Shown: in pieces, positions 1 through 8,508 of the stretch
Layout of the letters: every line of letters starts with the position of its first letter
Position numbering within the stretch: the first letter of the stretch is position 1
Assembly: GCA_001724265.1 (NCBI GenBank)
Contig: MEDY01000418.1
Span: 1 to 24,453 of the forward strand
Direction: 5' to 3'
Source: Rhizaria sp. SCN 62-66
Lineage: Eukaryota > Rhizaria, unplaced
Length of the DNA: 24,453 bases
Position numbers and translations under genes: made by a program
The notes under the pieces: generated by a model
The model's input: only the letters and a program-made list of their open reading frames with translations
The model's database searches: none
What the model was told of the DNA's origin: nothing

Positions 1-1053
1 CGCGCCGCGCGCGCCCCCGGCCCCGCCGCCGCCGCCCGCGCTGGCCGCGGCGACGGCGGCGGCGGCCTTGGCCGTGGCGGCGGCGGAGGCGGCCGAGGGC
101 GGGCCCGCCGCGTCGAGCAGTGGCAGCCGCCGCAGCGGGGGGTTCCGCGCCAGCGCCAGCAGCAGCACGCCGTCCGCGGGCGCCAGCGATGCCGCCGCGG
201 CCTCGGCGCCGCTCGTGCTGTTCCGCCTGCTGCCGCCGCCGCTGCCGTCTGCGCCCGCGGCGGCGGGCTCGTTCTCCGTGTCGACTGTGGCAAGCGCGGC
301 GGCCAGCGCGGCGGCGCGCGCGGCGACGGCGGACGCCACGTGCGCGCTCACGGCCCTCTCGGCGCGCCGCCGCGCGGCCAGCCCAGACACGCACGCGCCG
401 TCGTCCTCGCGCTCCGCAGCCGCCACCGCGCCGGGGCCGGGACCGCCGCCGGCTCTGGACTGCGCCTGAGAGCGCGACTGAGACTGCGAGCGCGAGCGCG
501 AGCGCGGGCGCGGGCGCGGGGGGCCGTTGGCGCGCGCCGAGTCCGTGCGGTGCAGCAGCGCGTGCGAGGGCTGCGGCAGCCGGGCCGCGCGCGCGCTGTC
601 GCCGTCCGTCGCCTGCAAGCGCGGCAGCGCGCCGGAGCCGGCGCCGGCGCTGGAGCCAGCGGCGTCGGCGTAGTAGTTGCTGTTGTCGTCAGCACTGAGG
701 TAGGACGAGGATGAGTGCATAGGAGGCCGCGGAAAGGCGCCAGGCGCAGCGCGCTGTGGAAAAAAGCCCGAGTCGGTGCCAGTTGAAGCGGACGACGTGG
801 CGTAGAGAAAAGGGTCGTCAGAGAGGAGGCCGCCGCCGCCAGCGGGCAGAGTAGCGGCCACTGCGGGAACCACGTCTGCCGCGGGTGCATACGCAATCTA
901 TGCAAGAACATGTCGGTATAAAGCGTAAATGTTAGCTCATTGTGCAGGGATGCGTCAGAAACATTCAGAAATATGGGAAGGATGACGGCGTACCTGCTTG
1001 GGCAGAGGGTCTCGGTAGGTGTAGAGACTCAGCGGCCACGAGAAGGAACTCAT
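1..1053 (-). CDS. Unrecognised low-complexity protein, 5' part (gene A, runs off left edge)
   Basis: Two exons are visible. Exon 1 is 1053-994 (20 codons, beginning MSSFSWPLSLYTYRD). A 96-base intron spans 993-898, with donor GTACGC and acceptor TTGCATAG. Exon 2 runs from 897 to the edge in frame, giving 319 visible residues and no stop of any kind. The protein starts with a short normal-composition segment. It then becomes Ala/Gly/Ser/Pro-rich, with an Arg-Ser/Gln-Ser stretch (about residues 145-165) and Ala-rich segments that could be helical. I see no recognisable domain, signal peptide or membrane segment. The start at 1053 was chosen because it is the first ATG of the open frame, and a pyrimidine-rich run ending in CAG lies six bases upstream of it, which may be a splice acceptor. 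The competing overlapping frames have Arg/Pro-rich shadow composition. It is divergent to the HYLS1-like gene. Function unknown. Confidence 0.6.
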
Positions 1054-1421
1054 GACGCGCTGCGGAAAGAAAGATTGAGATTGAAAGAAAAATAAGTTGT
1101 TTACGAGATATAATTTAAAGTGAGATGATGCAACTTTGAACGATGTTTGATTTAACGGAATTTATAGTGTGCTGGAGCTTTAAACAGAAGTAGACGTTAC
1201 TTAGCCACTGGACTCGTCGCGGCGACGCGTCCAACGGCTAGCTGGTCTAGACGATTTTTGAAGCGTGTGATACTGACATGTAAATACCGTTATTTCAAAT
1301 ATCATGTCTTGATTATCATAAGTTGTGCCGACTCTTATCTGATTTGATTTGGTTTTTTTGTTAATAAGTCTTAGACACCTCTTAAAAGCAGCGAATTCAA
1401 AAGAACAGTTAGCCTTGACGA
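1054..1421. promoter_or_regulatory. Divergent intergenic region between genes A and B
   Basis: This 368-base, AT-rich spacer must hold the promoters of two divergent genes. On the minus strand, TTTCTTTCCGCAG ends six bases before the gene A start, which fits an acceptor of a 5'-UTR intron or a trans-splice site. I see no clear TATA box or other known element, and no RNA gene. Confidence 0.45.
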
Positions 1422-2594
1422 ATGTCCGCACTTCCGTTCACCAAACAAGGTACGTACCGCTCTCCACATCACTGTAAGGAAATGTTTTTATGGTATGTCT
1501 TTTTGTTTCAGTACAGTCTAACTTGTGTACTCTTATTTTACCCCACCCTTTATATATCCTTGAAAACTGTAGACATCGAGGACCAGCTGCGGACGATGGG
1601 CTTCTCCGACATCCCGCCTGGTCTGCTCTAGTCCTTCATGAGCAAGCTCAGCACGCCCGATGCCAACAGCACCATTGTATCCGCAGTCAGCAGCGACGGT
1701 TTGGAGCCTGTGCCCGCTGCAGCTGTGGCGGACGGCAGTCATGCGACCACCGACAAAAACCAGCTCGAAGAATTGCACCCACAGCACCAACAGCAGCTGC
1801 AGCAGCAGCAGTCGGAGTATCAAGGCTTTGCTGACTATGTGCAGCAACAGCCGCCTTTTCCGCCTGCTCCTGCAACCCTTGTTGCTCCTGCCATTGCCCC
1901 GACGACTGCTCACAGCCACGGCCACGGCCACGGTCAGCTCAGCGACCTGTCTGCGTTCACGTACGTGCCCCGCGCCCCGCTCGTTGCGAGCGCGAGCACT
2001 GCGAGCACCGCGACTGCTGCCGCGGGTGCGCCTGCGGCCGCGGGCGCGGGGCTCGGCGCGAACAACAGCCTTTACTACCCTCTGCCTTCGGTCTCCTTCC
2101 CGCCCGCCGCCCCCCTCTTCTCCGGCAACGGAAGCAACTACAACGGCAACGACGGCGACGCCGACGGGAACGGTGGCGACGCAGCCCGCGGCGCAGCCCA
2201 CGGCGCTGACGTCAACGCGACGCTTGAAGAGCACTACCTAGGTCCCCAGCATGCTCACAGTCACTCTGACAAGGCAGAGGCTACGGACCTTGTAAGGGAA
2301 CACTTACCCGCCGCCGCCGGCTCCGGTCTGAGGAGCGATGTGACCGACAGCGCGTACAACGGGGAGTTTGCGGACCACAGCTACTTAGTCGGGGACCAGA
2401 GCTACTTAGCGCAGCAGGGCAACGCGCAGAGTCACAGTCACATTCACGGCCACCATGGTCAAACTGAGACTGAGGCTGAGTACAGGGCTGCGGGCGCTGA
2501 GGCTGGTGACAGCGATGCCAACGACAACGGCGGCGACGACTACGACTACGACTACTATGGCAACCAGCCGCAACAGGAGCAGCAGCAACAACTC

Positions 2595-2626
<32 letters not shown>

Positions 2627-4418
2627 CGGCGCTGTCAGCGGGGACTTGAGCAACGACAGCCTTGACGACAACTACTACAACCACAACAACGACGACGGCG
2701 ACGGCGACGACGACAACGCTGGCAGCGGCGGTGACGACTCAGATCTCCAGCCTGAAGCGTCCGCGCCAGCGTCAGTGCCCACGGCCGCCGCAGTCGCGGG
2801 CGCGAGCGCAAGCGCGCCCGCTGACAGCGTCGTGGTCGCCCGGCGCGGCGGCTTCGCGGTCGCCCTGAGTCCCGGCGCCGCCGCCCGCGCCGCCCACGGT
2901 CACTCCGCTGCCCACAGTTATGCCGCAACCCATAGGCAACAGCAGCAGCAGCATCAGCAGCAGCAGGGCCGTGATATTGCAAGCCTGCTGGCCACGCCGC
3001 CGCCGGTGCCTGCCCACAGGCACGCCACGAGCGGCGCGCACGGTCACCCGTTCTCGCAGCAAAACCAGCTGCACTCTGCCGCTGCCGCCGGCGCCGCTGC
3101 CGCCGGCTCTGGCGTCGGGGCCCCCGGCCGCCGGCGCGCGCAGGTCACGAACACCCCTGCGCCCGCGCCCGCGCCTGCTGCTGCCCAATACCAACAACAG
3201 CAGCAGCAACAGCAGCGTTCGCGCTCGCGCTCGCGCCCCGGGACTGCTACTGCGACTGCCGTAGGCCCCGCCCCGCAGAGCCACAGCCAGAGCCAGGGCC
3301 ACTTGCTGTCGCAGTCGAACGCCGGCGCCCGCTCCGTGTCCCGCCCAGGAGCCCGGACCAACTCCAACGTTAACACTAGCGCCAGCGCCAGCCACATGCC
3401 GCAGCCGCAGCCGCAGTTGCAGTCGTATCAGCCGCGTCGGCAGCGGTCGGCGACGGCAACCGCCAGCGCCGGGCGCGGCCCGCACATGCCCACCTACTCG
3501 CAGTCGCACTTACTTTCTGAGTCACAGTCGCTGTCGCAATTGCGTGCGCGCCCGCGCTCGCGCCCGCGCCCGCCCCCGTCGCGCCCCTCCACCGCCACCG
3601 CCGCCACAGCAGCCAATGCGGTCAACGTGAGCGCCGGTGCGAGTCGCCCGGGCTTCGGCGCGCGCCCCAGCACGGGCACGAGCGCGCGCGCGCACCCGCA
3701 GTGGCCGCCGCAGCGGCCGCCGCAGCCGCTGCCGCAGCCGCCGCTGCAGCACCAGCGGCCGCCGCTGGCGCCGGCCAAGGGCGCCTTCGTGGGCTTCGGC
3801 GCAGCGCTGGCGCAGGAGCGCCGCGCGCGCGCGCGGGCGGCGGCGGCCGCGGCGGCCGCGGACAAGGGCAAGGGCGGCCGCGGCCGCGGGCTGGGGCTCG
3901 AGGGCTCGGTCATCGTCGGCGACGGCCACCACGACTACGACGAGGACTCCGACGACGATGACGACCGTAGCCACACCTACAGCAGCAGGCATGACCGCAG
4001 CGGCAACCGCAGCGGCAGTCGCAGTCAAGGTCGCGCGCTTGCGCCGAACAACAACGTCGGGCAGTCGCACTCGCGGGCACGGCTGCAGCAGCAGCAGCAG
4101 CAGCAGCGCAAGCGCATTGACAACAGCGGCAGCTACAACAGGAACAACAACGGGAACGACTACGACGACGACTACGACGATGGAGACAACTATGCTGATG
4201 ACAACGGCTATGATGGCGACGGCAATGAGGACGACGAGGACTACTTGGCTCGTGCCGAGTCGCAAATCAACAACTACAGCCTCATTCGCACTGCTGCCGA
4301 CGACGACAACGAAGGCAACGAAAACGACTATGCTGATCAGCACAGCAGCAGCTACCGCCAGGGCCGCAGCCGCGTCGGGGACCGCAACAGCAGCAGCAAC
4401 CGTGCGCAACACCCGTAC

Positions 4419-4450
<32 letters not shown>

Positions 4451-4946
4451 GCGCTCGCGCTCCCGCTCCCGTCCAGTCACTGCAGCTGCAAGCAACAACA
4501 ACAACATCAGCAACAGCGCAAGTTTCGGTCGCGGTGACAGCAGCTATGCTGGCATCGACAACAGCAACGTCAGCCGCAGCCGCGCTCATCCCGCGCCGCG
4601 CCGGCCCGCTGCTGTGGCGGCGGCGACTGCAAGCATCACGAGCCACCCCCAGCATCGGAGGCCGCGGGACGCAGCCGCCGCGCTGGCGGCCGCCGAGGCT
4701 GCCGCAGCCGCTGCCGCAGCCGCCGCAGCGGTCGCGGCCGAGGCCGCCGCAGAGCTGAGGCGGCGCGCGGGCGTGCAGACGTTTATGCAGGAGCAGCGCG
4801 CGCGGCGGCGCGAGCGCGAGGGACTGCGCGCGCAGACGCGCGGCGGCGCGGGCGGCGGGCGCCGCAGCGACGTGCTGAGCCGGCACCAGCGCTACGAGGC
4901 TGCCTGGGATGAGAGCTTCCTGCGCCGCCGCGGCGGGCTCGAGTGA
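1422..4946 (+). CDS. HYLS1: HYLS1-like centriole/basal-body protein with giant low-complexity middle and an in-frame UAG
   Basis: Exon 1 is 1422-1449. The intron is 1450-1572 (123 bases, donor GTACGT, acceptor CTGTAG). Exon 2 is 1573-4946, ending in TGA. That gives 1133 codons if TAG at codon 29 is sense. Two short conserved-looking ends flank the rest. The N-terminus (residues 10-35) reads DIEDQLRTMGFSDIPPGLL, then UAG, then SFMSKL, which resembles the N-terminal helical motif I associate with HYLS1 proteins. The C-terminus (SDVLSRHQRYEAAWDESFL) matches the human HYLS1 C-terminal pattern T/S-D-x-V-A/S-R-Y/H-x-x-Y-x3-W-D-x3-L. HYLS1 binds SAS-4/CPAP at centrioles and is needed for cilia. Human HYLS1 is about 300 residues; here roughly 1,050 residues of Gln, Asn/Asp, His-Gly, Ser-Arg and Ala tracts lie between the ends. 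A standard-code call would start at ATG 1638 and lose 31 codons. The family assignment rests on two short motifs recalled from memory. Confidence 0.65.
1629..1631 (+). other. In-frame TAG in the HYLS1-like gene (codon 29)
   Basis: TAG sits between GLL and SFMSKL inside the N-terminal motif. The frame is open both upstream (through the spliced exon 1) and downstream for 1104 codons. The position is usually polar in the family as I recall it, which fits glutamine. Confidence 0.75.
2598..2624 (+). repeat. (CAG)9 microsatellite coding for polyglutamine
   Basis: Nine uninterrupted CAG codons lie within a longer Gln/Glu run of the HYLS1-like protein. Further CAG/CAA runs lie near 2938-2966, 3195-3215, 4084-4108 and 4420-4451. 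None of these contains TAG, so UAG is a rare glutamine codon at best. Such tracts are slippage-prone and probably length-polymorphic. Confidence 0.9.
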
Positions 4947-5288
4947 GCGTCGCCCAGGGGCAAGGGCCGAAACCAAGATAGCCTCAGTCGGACCGCTAAG
5001 TGATCGAGTTATCAACATCGATCACCCATGTCGTTGAACGAACCATTTTGATTACAATAGTATTGACAGAAATGTAATGATACAAAAGATATAAGACTAT
5101 TTTTAAAGTGAAATACAGATTGGTCAATTTGTATTGCGATTATTTTCTGTGTTGAAAAGCGTCTTTGTGCGGAGAAATGCATGGCTATTTAATTACTAAG
5201 TAGAGAGGAACAACGACGCAGCTTGCTGTTTTGTGTTGTACGGACCCGCCTTGCCTTGGCTGCCTTGCCCTGCTATCACGCTCAAATC
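4947..5288. other. Convergent 3' intergenic region (genes B and C)
   Basis: These 342 bases separate the TGA of the HYLS1-like gene from the TAA of gene C on the other strand. The left part is AT-rich and should contain both 3' UTRs. I see no AATAAA, no RNA gene and no convincing ORF. Confidence 0.5.
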
Positions 5289-5687
5289 TTAGTCGAGCTT
5301 GGAAGAAAGCTTGGGTGCAAGCGGCACGGGCGAGGGGCCGGACACGGTGGTGCCGTAAGCGCGTGCGCTGGCAGGGCCAGAGGGCGCAGACTGCTGCTAC
5401 TGTTGCTGTTGCTGGTCGAAAACCTCGAAGGGAGGAGGGACGAGCTTGAACGACTGGTTGGATAGGATGGACTTCGCAGTCATGAGGATCCAGATGGCCT
5501 GTAGTGTGTTGCGTATCATTTTTGGGGCGAAAAGCAGTGAAAAGTGGTGGCGATTGAGTGGGGAATGGTAATGGTGGGGAGAACAATTTGGATGATAACT
5601 TGAGAAACGTACGAGCGCGACGCCATGGACAATAAGGAGGTACTTGATAATAGTTCCCCAAGGCTCGGGAAGCAAAGGAGCGCCCAT
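5289..5687 (-). CDS. Small single-pass membrane protein with Gln-rich tail and an in-frame UAG (gene C)
   Basis: Exon 1 is 5687-5613 (25 codons). The intron is 5612-5499 (114 bases, donor GTACGT, acceptor CACTACAG). Exon 2 is 5498-5289, ending in TAA. The product is 94 residues with UAG read as sense. It begins MGAPLLPEPWG. One hydrophobic helix (about residues 12-35) spans the splice junction, which supports the intron. A VPPPFEVFD segment follows, then a Gln run and a Ser/Pro/Ala-rich polar tail ending KLSSKLD. The TAG (codon 59) interrupts the Gln run. I do not recognise the family; it could be a small ER or mitochondrial membrane protein. The start is uncertain: the frame is open upstream to a good acceptor (TTTCCTTGCAG at about 5745-5735), so an upstream exon may exist. 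Convergent with gene B. Confidence 0.6.
5397..5399 (-). other. In-frame TAG inside a glutamine run (gene C, codon 59)
   Basis: The codons around it are CAG CAA CAG CAA CAG, then TAG, then CAG CAG. The frame continues for 35 further codons to a TAA. TAG is one C-to-T change from CAG. This site is the best argument that UAG means glutamine rather than leucine. Confidence 0.8.
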
Positions 5688-6718
5688 TTGACTGCAAATA
5701 GTTTGAAGGGATTGCACAAGAATTGTGTGAGGCTGCAAGGAAATCCGGGCGCAAGGCGCGCGTAGAATAGCTAGAATTCTGACGTTATTTGAACACCTAA
5801 CGAGAAATTAAAAGAACAATCAAACAATATACTGACATATCTAACATATAATTCCGTGGATTCCAAATTGACGATAACATGTATGTTTTCCTGATTCATC
5901 AGGACAATGCTACAACCAACGGGTGCTCAAACAAGCTGACTGTGAGCAGGCAGCTCCAACAACGCTACTCGCTTAGTTTAACGTGCGTTAGTTAGCACAC
6001 CCAAGGTGGTTACAAAATCTACATCTTTTCAAGCCAAATTGTTGTGTTGGTGAGCTAAAATACCGTTTTTATTCCTTAAGGAGCCTGTTGCTTCGAGTAC
6101 AAGACTGAAAGTCTCCATGGATAGACCTCTGGGTCCTTATAGTGATTTTAATATGACTAAATTAAAAAAATATACTGTTTAATATATATTATATAACTTA
6201 TAAATATTTTATAAACATTAAATCAGCTATAAAAATATTTTTCCTTAATTTAATGTATAATAGAAATAAGAAGATGTAAATAATGTTAAAATGATTTTAT
6301 TTAACTGTTTACTTTTCTTTTGCTTATTTTAACTTTAAACTAATTTACATCCATGTTATCCCAAAGTCCCCTCATTTTTGACATAACTCCTATAAAACTA
6401 ATAACAAATATATTAATAACTAACAAAATATCATGGTAATTTAATTAATTGTTTTTTAACGATATCAAAAAATATATTTTTAAAGTATTGTTTTGATTTA
6501 AAATACTTGCTTTAAAAAATATTTAGTCTAATTTATATTGTTTTATTAAAAGTTTACACATGTTAATGCTTTGTAAAAACGCGATGTAATATCAATTATT
6601 TTAACCTCTAGTCGTTGCCGCTGGTCACGAATTGAAAGGACAGATCCGATACCATTTGTTTCAAACAAATTATACTGAAATGCTGTTAAATGTGCTAAAA
6701 AAGTGATTAACACTTCTT
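5688..6718. other. Intergenic region between genes C and D
   Basis: About 1 kb lies between the 5' end of gene C and the 3' end of 6PGD. The part nearest gene C (5688-6120) is of mixed composition. It may hold an upstream exon and promoter of gene C; an acceptor-like site lies at about 5745-5735 on the minus strand. The rest is extremely AT-rich. I searched by eye for tRNA-like T-arms and found none that fold. No credible protein gene. Confidence 0.5.
6122..6600. other. Extremely AT-rich island
   Basis: Nearly 480 bases consist almost only of A and T, with runs such as TTTAATATATATTATATAA and many short A or T tracts. No ORF, tandem unit or inverted repeat is evident. It contrasts sharply with the GC-rich coding sequence on both sides. 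Possible roles are the 6PGD 3' flank, a scaffold attachment region or a replication origin; none is demonstrated. Confidence 0.7.
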
Positions 6719-8508
6719 TTATGCACTGGGCTCCCACTCGTCATGGAACTTGCCAGGCATGTCTGTGCGCTCGAAGGTGTGAGCACCGAAGTAGTCACGT
6801 TGCGCCTGTGTAAGGTTGGCAGGAAGACGAGCACGGCGATACGTGTCAAAGTAGCTGAGCGACGCCAGCAGCGCAGGCGCAGAGATGCCAGCGTCAATGC
6901 TTAACTTGCAGATGTGGCGCAGGTGTGGCGCAGCGCCTGCGACAACGGTTGCGACCTCCGGCGCCAGCAGTAGGTTCTCAAGCCCCGGCTACTTGGCGTA
7001 TACGCGTTGCATAGTGGCAAGGAAGGCTGCACGGATAATGCAGCCGCCTGTCCAGATGCGCGCAATCTCGGCCAGCGGCAACTCCCAGCCGCGTAACGAG
7101 CTTTTGGTCCGCAGCAGCGCCATGCCCTGCGCGTAGCTCGCGATCTTACTCGCATACAGCGCCTGCTTCACCGCCTCCACCACTCCATACTTCTCTTCAT
7201 CATTTAACGTGACAGACTTACCAGTGCTGCCATGAGCAATAATGCTGCCGTAGAGCTTAGCGGCGGTCTGCCGCTCAGCGTGCATGGCGGCGAGCTGCCT
7301 GGCGGTGAGCGCAGCGGCGATGGTGGGCACTGGGACGCCCTCCAGAGCCGCGTCGCGCACCGTCCACGTGCCCGTGCCCTTCATCCCGGTCTTGTCCAGC
7401 ACTACGTCTAGAAGGTCGCCGCTCGAGCCTTGCTTGTCGGCGACGCGTAGAACGCGCGCAGTGATCTCGACAAGGTACGACTGCAGCTCCTCCCCGTCTT
7501 GGTTCCATGACTCGAACACGGCCGCGATCTCGCGGTTCGTCATCCCACACACCGTACGAAGCACGTCGTAAGCCTCAGCAATGAGCTGCATGTCGCCGTA
7601 CTCAATGCCGTTGTGTACCATCTTGACGTAGTTGCCTGCGCCGCCGGGGCCCAGGTACGTGACGCACGGAGCGCCCCCGACCTGGGCCGCGATCTTGCTC
7701 AAGATCGGCTCGACGCGGTCGAACGCAGCGCGCGGGCCACCGGGCATGAGCGACGGGCCGTGGCGCGCGCCCGTCTCGCCACCGGAGACGCCCAGACCTA
7801 GGTAATGCACGCCGTGCGGGGCGAGCTTAGCGGCGCGTGCCTCAGTCTGCTCCCACCACTCGTTGCCGCCGTCGATGAGCGTGTCGTCAGCAGATAACAG
7901 CGGAAGCAGTGTCGCGATAGTGCCGTCCACAGCCTGCAAAAGAGGTTGGAATATAAGTAATTTCAACAAACACACGTATTAGTTTGTTTAGTTCATCGCG
8001 AAACATCATGTTACAATTGTTAGAGGGTTTCACCCCATGCAGCGGTGCGACTTAAAGTAGGTTTATTTCAAGTCTGTAGAGATGATAACGTACGATACCA
8101 GCGTCAACCATGATGAGAATAACACGAGGAGTAGATAATGAAGCGACGAACGCCTTGGGATCATGGATCGCAATGACATTGCTCTTGAGCTCGGCCTACA
8201 ATCAAGATAAGAGAGAAGTCAACGAAGGAGCAGTGAGTCACAACAAAGACAGGTGATAGCGCATCAAGGAGTCGTGGGATGGGACTGTAACAAAAGTTAA
8301 ACGAACAATTTGGCGTATATAACTTAGTATTGTTAAAGATTTGTCGATTTCGCACCTTTTGAGCCTCCTCGACGGCCTGATCAAGGCGGGGTTGAGAGCG
8401 GTTGGAGATGGCTACACGGAATCCTTTGGAGGCGATGTTTAGGGCGAGGTTGCGACCCATAACGCCCATGCCAAAAACGCCGATATCAGCCTTAGTAGCA
8501 CAGCTCAT
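6719..8508 (-). CDS. PGD: 6-phosphogluconate dehydrogenase (decarboxylating), with an in-frame UAG
   Basis: This oxidative pentose phosphate enzyme converts 6-phosphogluconate and NADP+ to ribulose 5-phosphate, CO2 and NADPH. Exons are 8508-8356, 8195-8094 and 7933-6719. Introns are 160 bases each, with donors GTGCGA and GTACGT. The product is 489 residues, typical of the family. Visible motifs are the Rossmann loop GVFGMGVMGRN (10-20), substrate loop GVSGGETGARHGPS (133-146), catalytic KMVHNGIEYGD (Lys189, Glu196), LDKTGMKGTGTW, and the C-terminal LPANLTQAQRDYFGAHTFER. TAG at codon 400 falls in YAK-UAG-PGLENLLL. The next 89 codons are unmistakable 6PGD, ending in TAA. The second Glu of the usual GGEEGAR loop is Thr here. 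The C-terminal part (YFDTYRRARLPANL) looks closer to plant-type than animal-type enzymes as I recall them. No targeting peptide is evident, so cytosolic is likely. No acceptor-like site directly precedes this start. Confidence 0.95.
6989..6991 (-). other. In-frame TAG inside conserved 6PGD sequence (codon 400)
   Basis: TAG occupies a gap-free column in the segment corresponding to AYAENPQIANLL of E. coli 6PGD, where homologues carry Asn or Glu. Downstream residues keep family spacing without indels. A frameshift or hidden intron is therefore unlikely, and reading UAG as a polar residue restores a full-length enzyme. Confidence 0.85.

Noticed and set aside
348-911. 187-codon minus-strand frame beginning MFLHRLRMHPRQ
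   Set aside because: It runs out of frame with the spliced gene A frame, crosses its intron acceptor and is Arg/Pro-rich as expected for a shifted GC-rich frame.
1422-1631. The 28-codon frame before the HYLS1-like ATG at 1638 as a regulatory uORF
   Set aside because: It is in the same frame, joined by a typical intron, and its sequence forms one motif with the residues after the TAG. Two other genes have equivalent TAGs.
3522-5018. 498-codon open frame on the minus strand, Val/Ala/Leu-rich
   Set aside because: It is antisense to Gln, Asp and Ala codons of the HYLS1-like gene; poly-Val and poly-Leu arise from GAC/GTC and CAG/CTG complementarity.
5920-6150. Possible tRNA or small RNA gene (TTCGAGT-like loop near 6093)
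   Set aside because: The flanking bases do not pair into a T-arm, and no acceptor or anticodon stem can be formed.
6984-7010. A mini-intron that would remove the 6PGD TAG (GTATAC to CTTGAG, 27 bases)
   Set aside because: It is far shorter than every other intron here (96-314), lacks the GTNCG donor, and would delete residues that align gap-free with the family.
6719-8508. 6PGD as a pseudogene
   Set aside because: The only defect is one TAG; both introns keep frame, all catalytic residues are present and the sequence after the TAG is conserved through to a TAA.
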